DNA of 64,000 nucleotides, from positions 744,001 through 808,000 of the forward strand of contig OY723296.1 of the NCBI GenBank assembly GCA_963210315.1, read 5' to 3'. The position numbers and the translations under genes are program-made. This DNA comes from Rhynchopus euleeides (Eukaryota > Euglenozoa > Diplonemea > Diplonemida > Diplonemidae). Positions 1-9,205 of this stretch are shown one piece after another; the stretch's first letter is position 1, and each line of letters begins with the position of its first letter. The notes beneath the pieces were generated by a model. The model worked only from the letters and a program-made list of their open reading frames with translations. It made no database searches and had not been told where the DNA came from.

Positions 1-1088
1 TCCGTGTACTCCTGGCGTGACAGGAATTTCTGGATCCATTTCGGGTCGGTCCGGAAACGGTGCCTTGCCAGGTCGAAAGACAGCCCAAACGCCGAGAAGT
101 GCTGGGTCGGGGTCCCGTAGCCCTCCTGGTGGAGGTTCATCTTTGCATTGACGCTGTCGCACCGTTTCATGAATCTGTGGAACGCCGCCGCCGCGCCTGC
201 TGCCGATGCACCCGTGATGATGAAGTTGTCCACCCATGTCGCCCCCTCGTCCGGGGGGAGCAGTGCTCTGGCCGCCCGATGGGCTATGCAGGGAGCGAAC
301 TTCCACCCCATGCACAGCGCCTTCATCCGCGTGCACGTGAAGTCTCCGCGAGCCTTGCCCAAGTTCACCCCGAAAAAGTCGCGGATGTATGGGTGCACTG
401 GGAACTGGTAGAACCAGCTGAGGCCGTCCGTCAGCACCGCCCAATCCGCTCGCACCACTTGCTCGACCACCTCTGTGATGCGTGGGAGGAGCATGTCGGG
501 GGGGTGCACCATGCAGCCATTGAGTCTCCGTCCATCGAGTACGAAACGCAGGCCCCCCGAGCTCTTTTCGACAGTGAAGCCGTGCAGGACCACCTTCGCA
601 CTGTCGGCCTCCTCCAGCACCTGGAAGTCCTTCAGCGCCTCGAGGTAGCCCTTCATGTGCTTTGAGATGTTGAGCCGAAAACTCCTGTCCGCCTCGATGG
701 TCGACAGCGCCCCGGGGAGAAAACACTGCTGGAAGACCTCCTTGTCCGTGATGATGTCCAAAATCCCCGTCAGCTCCCCTGCTGTGTCCAACTCCCGGAG
801 CCTCTCCAGGTCAATGAAGCTGCGGCAGATGTCCGCGATGTAGTCGGAAGTCGGTGGTTCCTTCACCGCCGGCGGCTTGCTCCGTGAGGCACCCACTCTG
901 ACTGACAGCACCTCGTCGTATAGGGAGTCCAGCCCGGGCCCCGGTTCCTCGGTGTGTTGAGCATCCTCCTCTCTTGTGGTCTCTGCAGGCCCCTCACTCC
1001 GTGGCCGTCCCGTCGGCTTCCTCTCATATTTCTTCGCCTTTGGAAGCCAGGCCACTCCCGGGATGGTGGCTCGCAGCAAGTCCTTCAC
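1..1088 (-). CDS. Reverse transcriptase of the retrotransposon (partial)
   Basis: The minus strand is open from about 1088 to the window edge. It contains reverse transcriptase palm motifs: an A-box reading VLTDGLSWFYQFPV near 425, a GWKFAPCIAHRA box, and a C-box reading WVDNFI near 230. The usual catalytic pair YxDD is therefore WVDN, with the second aspartate replaced by asparagine. The frame overlaps the end of the recombinase gene by a few bases in the -1 frame and has no ATG at the junction; the first in-frame methionine comes only near 655. Translation may thus depend on frameshifting or reinitiation. The RNase H region expected downstream is off the window. RT identity is firm; activity is unknown. 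Confidence 0.8.
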   Translation of the reverse strand, partial: MKDLLRATIPGVAWLPKAKKYERKPTGRPRSEGPAETTREEDAQHTEEPGPGLDSLYDEVLSVRVGASRSKPPAVKEPPTSDYIADICRSFIDLERLRELDTAGELTGILDIITDKEVFQQCFLPGALSTIEADRSFRLNISKHMKGYLEALKDFQVLEEADSAKVVLHGFTVEKSSGGLRFVLDGRRLNGCMVHPPDMLLPRITEVVEQVVRADWAVLTDGLSWFYQFPVHPYIRDFFGVNLGKARGDFTCTRMKALCMGWKFAPCIAHRAARALLPPDEGATWVDNFIITGASAAGAAAAFHRFMKRCDSVNAKMNLHQEGYGTPTQHFSAFGLSFDLARHRFRTDPKWIQKFLSRQEYT

Positions 1089-1957
1089 ATGGCCTCCTTG
1101 AGCTTCAGGGACATCACCGCCGTCACGTTCACCCTCTGTAAACCTGCCTCCGCCACATACCGCACCAGCGTGTCGGTTGACTCGTGTCTCGTCAGGAACC
1201 GCAGTTCGTCCAGGGGTACCTTCTGTCGGATCAGGTGCTGAGCTGCCCCCCTCCGGAGCGAGTGAGACGTCAGGTCCTTGTTGACTCGTTGCAGTGCCTT
1301 CCCGATGTGGCTGGAGGTGATACACGACCGGAACAGTAGTGCGTGTGGGTCCGTCAGCGCCGTCAGCCTGTCTCGCAGAACTGCCGTAAGGTCGTCCGGC
1401 AGGTGGTGGCCCGTGAACCGCCCCAGCTTGAAAGGGTCGCCCTTGGTCTCGTGCCAGTGTACCGCCACGATCCCGTCCTCCCGGATGTGTACCTCGCTCT
1501 TCTTGAGACGTAACACGTCGGACGCCCGTCCCGCCGTGACCCAGCACATGGCAATCGCCAACCTCCGTAGGGGTTGCTGCTCGCGCTCCAACGCTGCGGA
1601 AACTTCCGCCGGCTGTGCGGGGCGGGCCTGGCTGCTTGGCACTAGTGCGCCCGCCCGCCGCAAACTGCGTCGGTAGTCCTGGAGGAGCTGAGATTCGGCG
1701 ATGCGGATGTTGCTGATTCGCCTCAGCGCCCCCGCCACGTCCATGGTATATTGAAGGGCTGAGCTGTGGCTGATGCCATCCAGCTCCCTCTTCTTCTCCA
1801 CCCACAGAATCAGCGCCATGTCGGGGTTGAGCGCCTCTCCATTCTTTTCCTCCCATCCCCTCTTGAACTCCGTATACCTCCGCAGCGTGCTCTGCATACT
1901 CTTCCAGTACGGCCCCGAAACTGCGTTTCCCAGCGTCTCCTGCGCCGCGTTGATCAC
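1085..1957 (-). CDS. Tyrosine recombinase of the retrotransposon
   Basis: This 290-residue protein has the complete catalytic set of a tyrosine recombinase (phage-integrase fold): R144 in GRASD, H232-x-x-R235 in HSLRRG, H258 in LTRHES, and the nucleophile Y267 in VRYV. The first ~115 residues form the helical core-binding domain. In DIRS-type elements this enzyme inserts a circular cDNA by site-specific recombination and so replaces a DDE integrase. The gene lies between the gag-like and RT ORFs on the same strand and its last codons overlap the RT frame. No frameshift or stop interrupts it, so this part of the element looks young. Confidence 0.88.
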   Translation of the reverse strand: MINAAQETLGNAVSGPYWKSMQSTLRRYTEFKRGWEEKNGEALNPDMALILWVEKKRELDGISHSSALQYTMDVAGALRRISNIRIAESQLLQDYRRSLRRAGALVPSSQARPAQPAEVSAALEREQQPLRRLAIAMCWVTAGRASDVLRLKKSEVHIREDGIVAVHWHETKGDPFKLGRFTGHHLPDDLTAVLRDRLTALTDPHALLFRSCITSSHIGKALQRVNKDLTSHSLRRGAAQHLIRQKVPLDELRFLTRHESTDTLVRYVAEAGLQRVNVTAVMSLKLKEAM

Positions 1958-2050
1958 ACGTGTCTGCTGGTGGTCTGGAAGGGATGTCTCTTGCTGTCGC
2001 GGCCTGCCGCCTTGCCTCGGGGGGGGGGAAAGGAGATCTTCGTAGGAGAG

Positions 2051-3118
2051 TCACTGGCTCCGCCCTTTCCCCCCCTTTCCACCCTTTCCCGGGGCAGGGC
2101 GTCCCCCGTCGCGGTCGCGGTTCCGTCTGTCGTAGTCCCTCTCCCTGCCCCTAGGCAGGGAGACCGCGGCCCTGTCCCGGGAGTACGCCGCGCGTGCACT
2201 GTCAGGCATGTCTCCCGCTGCCTTCGCTGCTGCCTCGATCTGCTCTACGAAACGCGAGTGAGTCTTCACGTCAAACCCCTGCACCGTGCATATCTTGGCC
2301 CTCTTCACGTACGTATCGCGGTATGACTTACCCCACGGCCCCAGGACCATGTTCCCTGTCAGCGAGATGATCTGCTTGTGGATGATGACCATCAGCTCCG
2401 CATTTTCCGCAGGGTCAGGCTTCAGGGCGGCGAGCGCGTCGTCGAGCGTCTCCAGTGCCTCAAGCGCTTGCTGCTCGAAACTGCGAGCTCCGGTGTGCGG
2501 CAGCGAGTACTCCCGGAGCGCCTTCCCCACCTCCGCACGGATCAGCGTCCTCACCTGGGGGACCTCCACATTTTTCCAGGTGGACACGACGTGCGGAGAG
2601 AACCCCTTTGGCAGGGCCATTGCCTCCTGCGCCTCCAGCCTGTCCAGTCGCCCCCCCAGCCCCAGAATCAGGTCGCGAAGTTCCTGGAATTGCTGCTGTG
2701 TTGTGAGGGGCTGTCCGGGAGGTTGCGGACCTCCAGGGGCGGGGAGAGGTCCCCCAGGGGCCTGGGGTCCGTCTTGCGACACCGACGACGTGTCAGTCAC
2801 TACATCTGCGGGCAGGTCGTCGGCGCCGCCCATCGCCCGGATCCACTCGCAAACAGGGCATGTCCACCCCGGAGCCTGGACGTTGTCCACGAACGCGTCC
2901 CGTGCGGGCCCCGGGGGAATGTGCGCCCGGAGGCAGGTCACCGTGGCTGAGTGGCCGCAGCGCCAGCATGTGATCGCCGTACCGTGCGCCGTCGTGCATG
3001 TGGGGAACACACACCCGGGTGCCGAGTCTGCGGGGCTACCCGCCGCCAGGGTAGCGGGCACCTCCGACCACTCCACATCCCCCACGTGGACCGGGAAGTC
3101 GTCCCGTGTCGCCGCCAT
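2051..3118 (-). CDS. Gag-like first ORF of the retrotransposon with Cys-rich finger
   Basis: This 355-residue protein opens the element. Residues ~36-92 hold a PHD/RING-like cysteine cluster: CVFPTC, then CWRCGH, C, H and finally CPVC. The middle contains a Pro/Gly-rich linker and a helical segment, and the C-terminus is basic and Gly/Lys-rich (ending KGGKGGKGRSQ), suited to nucleic-acid binding. Its position upstream of recombinase and RT and its composition suggest a structural or nucleocapsid role. I do not recognise a specific gag family, so the function is inferred from context only. Confidence 0.6.
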   Translation of the reverse strand: MAATRDDFPVHVGDVEWSEVPATLAAGSPADSAPGCVFPTCTTAHGTAITCWRCGHSATVTCLRAHIPPGPARDAFVDNVQAPGWTCPVCEWIRAMGGADDLPADVVTDTSSVSQDGPQAPGGPLPAPGGPQPPGQPLTTQQQFQELRDLILGLGGRLDRLEAQEAMALPKGFSPHVVSTWKNVEVPQVRTLIRAEVGKALREYSLPHTGARSFEQQALEALETLDDALAALKPDPAENAELMVIIHKQIISLTGNMVLGPWGKSYRDTYVKRAKICTVQGFDVKTHSRFVEQIEAAAKAAGDMPDSARAAYSRDRAAVSLPRGRERDYDRRNRDRDGGRPAPGKGGKGGKGRSQ

Positions 3119-3159
3119 TTCGCTCCGGGCCCCCCGACCTGTCCCTCACCGACTGCTTG

Positions 3160-3965
3160 AGGTGCTTCTACGGCGTCTCCTACACGGGTGCAACGGTGTT
3201 CCCTACACGGGTTGTGTGCCCCTCGGGCTTGAAGTGCTCCTACGGCGTCTCCTACACGGGTGCAACGGCGTTCCCTACACGGGTTGTGTGCCCCTCGGGC
3301 TTGAAGTGCTCCTAACGGCGTTCCCTACACGGGTGCTACGGCGTTCCCTACACGGGTTGTGTGCCCCTCGGGCTTGAAGTGCTTCTACGGCGTTCCCTAC
3401 ACGGGTGCTACGGCGTTCCCTACACGGGTTGTGTGCCCCTCGGGCTTGAAGTGCTCCTAACGGCGTTCCCTACACGGGTGCTACGGCGTTCCCTACACGG
3501 GTTGTGTGCCCCTCGGGCTTGAAGTGCTCCTAACGGCGTTCCCTACACGGGTGCTACGGCGTTCCCTACACGGGTTGTGTGCCCCTCGGGCTTGAAGTGC
3601 TTCTACGGCGTTCCCTACACGGGTGCAACGGCGTTCCCTACACGGGTTGTGTGCCCCTCGGGCTTGAAGTGCTCCTACGGCGTCTCCTACACGGGTGCTA
3701 CGGCGTTCCCTACACGGGTTGTGTGCCCCTCGGGATTGAAGTGCTTCTACGGCGTTCCCTACACGGGTGCAGCGGCGTTCCCTACACGGGTTGTGTGCCC
3801 CTCGGGCTTGAAGTGCTCCTACGGCGTCTCCTACACGGGTGCTACGGCGTTCCCTACACGGGTTGTGTGCCCCTCGGGCTTGAAGTGCTCCTACGGCGTT
3901 CCCTACACGGTGCTACGGCGTTCCCTACACGGGTTTTGTGCCCCTCGGGCTTGAAATGCTCCGGC
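3160..3965. repeat. Tandem array of ~72-bp units upstream of the gag-like ORF
   Basis: About eleven units repeat the phrase CCCCTCGGGCTTGAAGTG at roughly 72-bp spacing (near 3220, 3292, 3365, 3437, 3509, 3582, 3654, 3726, 3798, 3870, 3942). Each unit contains two copies of a 21-bp subrepeat, GTTCCCTACACGGGT with its flanks. A few units carry small indels. The open frames across the array arise only because the period is a multiple of three. Its place at the 5' side of the retrotransposon suggests it is the element's leader or promoter region. Confidence 0.85.
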
Positions 3966-4358
3966 GTTTCCTACACGGTTGTTGTGCCCAATTTTTTCTT
4001 CAGATTTGACAACCAGGTTTAGCGTGGCCTTACCTTGTCGTCCGTCAAATCCTCCTGATGATTGTCTGGAAAAACCCAGTGATGTGTTTTGCCTGAAGTG
4101 CAGAGGTGAGGTGGAGCAGGTGGAGCACGAAACAGAAGTGATCATGAGTCAGAGGCCAGTAAGCAGTCCCGAGTCCGTCGCGTCTCTGTAGCATTTCCCG
4201 TACCACACAAGTGTGTTATGTGCAAAAAAAAACCGCAGACACACAATATGACACACATGCCAGTCCTTTTCTCTGTTCAGGTTGAGTAGAGACGCACGGA
4301 ACAAACTCTGCTGCCACACCACGCACATGTACACACACACGAGACCACGGCGGCATAC

Positions 4359-4737
4359 CGGCACCCTTCGACCGCCAGTCCACAGACGCCTGCACGTTCT
4401 TCAGCTGCTCAGCCGTGAACATGGACGGGGGGCTCTTCTTCTCCGTCACGTTCAGGTTGTGGTACGCCTTGAACTCCTCCTCGGTCAGGTCGGCGAACAC
4501 GTTGGCGCCGAACTTGGCCCCACGCGTCTGCTCCGCCTCGAAGCGCGCAGCCTTCAGCATGTTCCCGGTGAAGATCCCGTAGCGGCGCTCCTCCTCAGCC
4601 AGGCTGGTGTACTGGCGCCCGTAGTCGTTCTTGAAGCTGCGCCACAGCAGCTTCGAGTTCGCGCGCACGTACTCCTCGCTGTACCCGTGCGCCTGCGCCG
4701 CCATCAGCGCGCACACAAGAAGGGCTGCACACCGCAT
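4359..4737 (-). CDS. Cathepsin-L-like cysteine protease, first exon (signal peptide and propeptide only)
   Basis: Translation begins with a signal peptide (MRCAALLVCALMAAQAHG) followed by an inhibitor-I29 propeptide. The ERFNIN-like helix is visible in LLWRSFKNDYGRQY...EEERRYGIFTGNM, then GANVFADLTEEEFKAY. The start of the mature papain-fold enzyme follows as VDWRSKGA, where the family normally continues into the oxyanion and active-site Cys segment. The exon ends in phase 1 at 4359 before a GTATGC donor, consistent with a split Val codon. No peptidase C1 catalytic domain is found downstream on the minus strand in the window; about 380 bp later the retrotransposon begins. Either the gene was truncated, or the remaining exons lie left of base 1 beyond an intron holding the retrotransposon. 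Confidence 0.75.
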
Positions 4738-4739
4738 TG

Positions 4740-6040
4740 TTGCGTTGGTCTTGTTGGATCCTGAAGTGTGGTGGGGTGCAGTGGGGTGGCGCAATGCCTT
4801 CGCTACGCTGGTGTGGCAACACTGCAACAACAAGTACTACCCGATTGCACCAAGTGTCACAACCCAGATGCAGTCATTGATTTTCCCTCATCTAGCATAA
4901 TCGTGACTATAGTTGCTGTCTGTATTTTTTTTAGTTACGTAGTTCCGCTCCGCGTTTCAGACACAACACTGCCTCCATTGCACTGTCTCCCAACAAAGTG
5001 CACATGTCAGGCGGAAATACAGTGTATACCTCCTTCTGTTGAGGGCCATACACGGTATGGGGGTCGATCCGAGCATCCTGGCAAAAAGGCACAAGGTGCC
5101 TTCGCTATTCGGCAGAAACCGCACGTGCCTTCAATACCCAATTGTGTTTGTCCTCCAAAGCGCTGCCAACTACAGCTTCCACTGTGGCAACGTTCTTGCA
5201 AATAGTCCGGATTTTGTTTGTGCGCACGAGCGGCAGTGTGTTGTGACCCGTGAAGGGCGTTGCTGTGAAGAAGTGGATTTGTGTTGCTCTCTCAAAACAC
5301 ACTGCGCGCGCGCCTCTACGCTCCCGCTGACTCTTTCGATGTGACAAGCAAGCTTGTTTGGGCAAAACACATAAGGCTGTTGTTTGTGCGCCAAATCCGG
5401 GCAAAACAAAAGCAACTCCTTCGCCTGCTGAGGAGTTCGAATTTGTTGCCCAAGCGCTGCCTATCGTTTTTGACACTGGCCGGGGCCCGGTTGCAGAACT
5501 GGTGGTACCTGAATGGCCGGATTTACGCGATTGTTCTGTCGTTTTACGTCGTTCTTATTTTGGCGGGGTTTCTCTTTCGAGGCCAATTTGTATATCGTTC
5601 GTCCGGTGTTCCATACCTTGCTCCTCGGCAAGTTCCAGAGACCCCATCTGAATTTCTTTTCGGATAGCGTCACACTTGCTGCCTCAAGGCTGTGCTGAGG
5701 CCCTGTCAAGTGGCATCAAGGTGCTGATCACCAAGCTTCGGTCGTGCGAGTTCCCTCAGTTACTTCGCGATTCCGCTACGCTTCATCACTCGTAACTCGA
5801 AAAATCGAACACAACAGTCGCGGTACAGCACACAGACGCTATTTTGAAAGATGTTGAGATGACACAGGCACACACCTCGGCCTATGCGGAGATGAGATGT
5901 GGATCTTCTGTGTGCAGCAGGCACCGCTGCCTGCTGTGGAGACTGCCTTTACTGCTTCCCAAATCACTATCATTTTTTTTGACACTTGGCAGGCCCCCCT
6001 GTTGTGGTCTTCCTGAACACCTCCACTGCACACACACACA
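4740..6040. other. Intergenic region with dispersed-repeat copy
   Basis: I see no supportable gene here. Short open frames lack recognisable motifs and overlap one another. The stretch holds one copy of the dispersed SINE-like repeat (about 5370-5812) and short T- and CA-rich tracts. Confidence 0.5.
5370..5812 (+). repeat. Dispersed SINE-like repeat, copy 1
   Basis: The segment contains CTCAAGGCTGTGCTGAGGCCCTGT, then AAGTGGCATCAAGGTGCT and a CGATTCCGCTACGCTTC-type tail. All recur at 33060-33290 and 35010-35305 and, in part, at 11880-12045. Its upstream part (TAAGGCTGTTGTTTGTGCGCC) also matches 35020-35045. Copies are diverged. No RNA polymerase III boxes were confirmed, so 'SINE-like' is a description, not a classification. 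Confidence 0.55.
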
Positions 6041-6044
6041 CTCT

Positions 6045-6110
6045 GGGTGGGCTATGATCCGCGCAGGATCTCCCCACACAAAACGTGGTCACCACACACA
6101 CACACACTCT
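6045..6110 (+). repeat. ~60-bp repeat shared with an intron at 44.6 kb
   Basis: GGTGGGCTATGATCCGCGCAGG and the following ~40 bases recur in reverse complement at about 44575-44635 with a single mismatch that I can see. The second copy lies inside the first intron of the ART/NACHT/WD40 gene. Confidence 0.7.
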
Positions 6111-6385
6111 CTCTCTCTCGCAGGGACCGGGGAGGGAATCTAATATCTAATGGAGGGTGTCTACTTTGCAGAGGTCCGGGAAAGACTCAGAAAATCGGAT
6201 ACTCCATTCGCTTGAGGGCAGGCACCCAGCCCAGCAACTGTACAAAACAGATCCGGGCCGCTTTCAAAACAGATCCGGGCGATGCAGAAGAATCGGGAAA
6301 ATTTGTTGTTTAAAAAACTAGGAACGACCAAAATGCAACCAAAGCAACTCACTGTTCGTCAGCACCGCTGCGTAAAGGCCACCCA

Positions 6386-6657
6386 CACGGTGGACTCCCA
6401 CACGTCAGGGTGCACCTTTTTGGGATATCGGAATATCGGGGGTCCAGACCCCCGCTCGCGGGGGTCGGGACCCCCGCGAGTGGGGGTCTGGACCCCCGCT
6501 ATCGGGGGTCGTCTGGGCACCAAAAATAGCAGGGCAGACTCCCGCTATCGGGGGTCCAGACCCCCGATAGCGGGGGTCCAGACCCCCACTCGCGGGGGTC
6601 CAGACTCCCGCTAGCGGGGGTCCAGACCCCCGCTCCAGGGGGTGGGAGTCCACCGTG
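6386..6657. mobile_element. 272-bp MITE with CACGGTG terminal inverted repeats
   Basis: The ends are perfect inverted repeats: CACGGTGGACTCCCAC at the left and its complement GTGGGAGTCCACCGTG at the right. A CA dinucleotide flanks both sides (6384-6385 and 6658-6659), which would be a 2-bp target duplication. The interior (about 6430-6645) is an array of interleaved palindromes built from GGGGGTC / GACCCCCGCTAnCGGGGGTC. No coding capacity is present. The terminal CACGGTG is shared with two larger elements in this window (8612-12717 and 53013-55947). Confidence 0.75.
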
Positions 6658-6746
6658 CACCCCCCCCACCCCCCCCCCCCCTACACTGCAGGGATTGCCT
6701 GGGATCTACCGAGAGCTATAAACTCTTTACGCGGAGGTTCTCCTTT

Positions 6747-8101
6747 CTACCCCTTCCCCCCCTCCTCCCCTTCCCCTTCTCTCTCACACTGCGGAGGGGA
6801 GCTGAGCAACTCACTGTTGCCTGCACCGCTGCAGGAAAGGTCCTCCCCCTCCCCCGCCACCACCCATCCACCACCACTCACTGCCACGACGGGGCCACAA
6901 GCCCCTCGGGCACCTGTGGCACAGCACGCCAATTTGGGCTCTCCCACGGGAGTACTCTCCCGATTTCCCTCGGCAGCTTCGCCCCGCGCAGCGGCGATCC
7001 CACCGACCCCACATTCCCAAACGGGTGGGGCCGGGGGGACAGCGTGCGCCGCACCGGGGTGAGGCTGGGCGCCACCACACCTCCCCGCGCGACACCTCCC
7101 AACCCCGCCATCCCCAGGGGTGGCACCGCCTGCACCGCGTGCATCGCGTCGGAGCCAGGGGTGTGAGAGTAAGGCAGGGGACCTCCAACCGCACCTGCTG
7201 AAGTGGGGTACCCTCCAACCCACCCGTTTGGCGGAGGCGCGGCAGGCGCGACAGGTGCGACAGCCGCTGCCGCCTCCACCCCCGCGCCCCCGCTGCTGTA
7301 GAACACCGGGGAGGCCGCGGAGGCAACAGGGGGGGAGCCCAGCCCGGCCGCACCCCCCCGCACCGTGGCTGGGGTGGCACCCCCGCCGCGCGAGAGAGAT
7401 CTCCTTCCTGCTGTCGACCCGCCGGAGGCCCTGCATCCTGCAGAGAGGGAGCGGTAGACCGACGCCGCCGTGGCGCCCTTCACGATGTGTGCCCCGCCTG
7501 ACCTGGCCTGTGCCTCCTGCAGGACGGACTCAGGGTCGGGAAGGTGTGCCTCGGTGAGGGGGCCCGAGGCTTTGTCGCGTGGGGGTGGGGCGATCCCGCC
7601 AGGGCGCCAGCCTGCCTGCGTCATGAGGTGGGGCGATACAGCCCAGTTGGGTGACTCCCAGGGGAGGACGCGACCGATGGCTCCAGGGAGGCCGTCGCCT
7701 TTGAGGGGCATGGTGACGGAGCCTGTGTGGCTGCGGCGTGACGGCCCCATGCTGTGCCCTCTGGGGTGTGGTGTGATGTTCGTCTGTCTCGGCCTTCCTC
7801 CAGCGCGGAGGATGTGGTCTTCCAGCTCCTCAGGGGCGAGGCCTTTGCGTGCGGCGATCTCGCAGATCATGTCGACGAAGGTTGGCCATGAGGCTTTGCG
7901 GGAGCGGATGGGTTTTGTCTTTTGGAAGAGGAGATCTGCGTCTGTCTTGGCGAAGCTTGCGTCGAGGAGGTCGCAGTCTTTGCAGAATTTCATAAATTTG
8001 ACGTTGTCGATCTCGAGGCGTGCCTTGGGGGTGTCGGTGCGGTGCTTTCCGGAGCCGAACACGCAGAATGACGCGAAGACATCAAGCAGCACCTGTGACA
8101 T
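6747..8101 (-). CDS. TPPP/p25-alpha domain protein with long low-complexity tail
   Basis: Residues 1-97 match the p25-alpha (tubulin polymerization promoting protein) core: VFASFCVFGS, KFMKFCKDCDLLD, KTDADLLFQKTK, and a final SWPTFVDMICEIAARKG helix. TPPP proteins bundle microtubules and are conserved in ciliated eukaryotes. The rest (~310 residues) is Gly/Pro/Ala/Arg-rich and disordered. It contains a near-repeat, RVLPWESPNWAV and RVLPWESPNWRAV, resembling degenerate copies of the TPPP C-terminal signature, but I do not see the usual GxxxxRLTDTSKY motif. The frame stops at 6878, yet that stop overlaps a GTGAGT donor. A 53-nt intron (6829-6881) with a CTGCAG acceptor would give a 433-residue protein ending at 6747. 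The TPPP call is good; the last exon is tentative. Confidence 0.72.
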
Positions 8102-8109
8102 GATTCATG

Positions 8110-8590
8110 CCAATAAACAACACGACCTCTCCCCCCGAATGTATGGGCGGTGTAGACCACCGTTCCCACCTGCCGTGTGGGGGCGGTGTGAGGCGCAGTG
8201 GAAGAGGTTGACAATGGAAGATCTATTTTTTGACTTTTTTTGGGGCAGAATCCGATTCTGCCCGATTCTGGATTCCCGGACATTAGATCTTCGTCCCGAG
8301 CTTCCGGGTTTCCAGCGACAATGGAGACATGGGTTGGGGAGAGGGGAGGGGGGGGGGGTAACGAACCCCCTTGACTTCTTCTCGCTTACTCTCCACAACA
8401 CCCACAGCACAGGGGGTGCGTGGGACGCCGAGGGGGGGGGGGGAAAGGAAGCTGTCCGACGGGAGGGGATATGCCGGACATATCTATAGTTTCGCTTGTG
8501 TGCTGCATCTAACACAGCACTGTGAGGTGGGGGGGGGGGGTAATTGTAGGAGCAACACAGTGGTGCTATGCGGTTGGGGGGGGGGGGGGT
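8110..8590. other. Intergenic spacer ending in a G-run
   Basis: No gene is supportable. The stretch separates the TPPP start from the transposon cluster. It contains several poly-G runs, the last leading directly into the TA at 8591-8592 that flanks the fold-back element. Confidence 0.5.
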
Positions 8591-9205
8591 AGGGGGGGTC
8601 AAATGCTGTCCACGGTGGGATCTTGTAAATTTTACATGTATAACTACAAGTATATACATGTATTATACATGTATAATACTTGCATGTCAACTATTATACA
8701 TGTATAATACATGTATATCAAGTAAAAATACAAGTATAATACTTGCATGTCAACTATTATACCGTAAACGGAAAAAGGGTGGAACGTAAAAATGTTCCAA
8801 GTTCCCAAAAAAAGGCCAAACGTTCCATCTTTTTTACGGTCCACTATTTATTGGGACTGAATATGGAAAAGACAATGCGATTTTCGCCCGCGGGCTGGTG
8901 GGTTGCGGGGCGCGGACTGCGGCCACGCCGTAGACTCCCACACGTAGGCCTCCCGACCTCCCAGCTTTGGACCCTCCCTCCACCACCGCAACCAACGCCA
9001 GCAAGAGAAGCAAGGCATCCCTGCATGTGGAAAGGGCACGATCACCACCACTCACCTCGAGACTCACCCACCACCACACCTCGAGAAGACATTACATACA
9101 AGTTATACAGACAGAGTATCTAAAGGGACATCAAGAGAGGGAGGGTGACGGGTTTGCGGGACATTTACAGGGGCATAAACAGAGAGAGGGGATGTGGCAC
9201 AGTGC

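Larger units (their letters stand above)
1..3975 (-). mobile_element. Tyrosine-recombinase retrotransposon (DIRS/VIPER-like), cut by window start
   Basis: Read on the minus strand, this element runs from an array of 72-bp tandem repeats through a gag-like Cys-rich ORF and a tyrosine recombinase to a reverse transcriptase that leaves the window at base 1. The recombinase plus reverse transcriptase pairing defines the tyrosine-recombinase retrotransposons (DIRS, Ngaro, PAT, VIPER). The order gag, recombinase, RT differs from the usual DIRS/Ngaro order of gag, RT, recombinase. As I recall it is the order reported for the VIPER/TATE elements of kinetoplastids. The right boundary is taken as the end of the tandem array and is approximate. 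Termini (split direct or inverted repeats) cannot be checked because the other end is outside the window. Confidence 0.8.
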
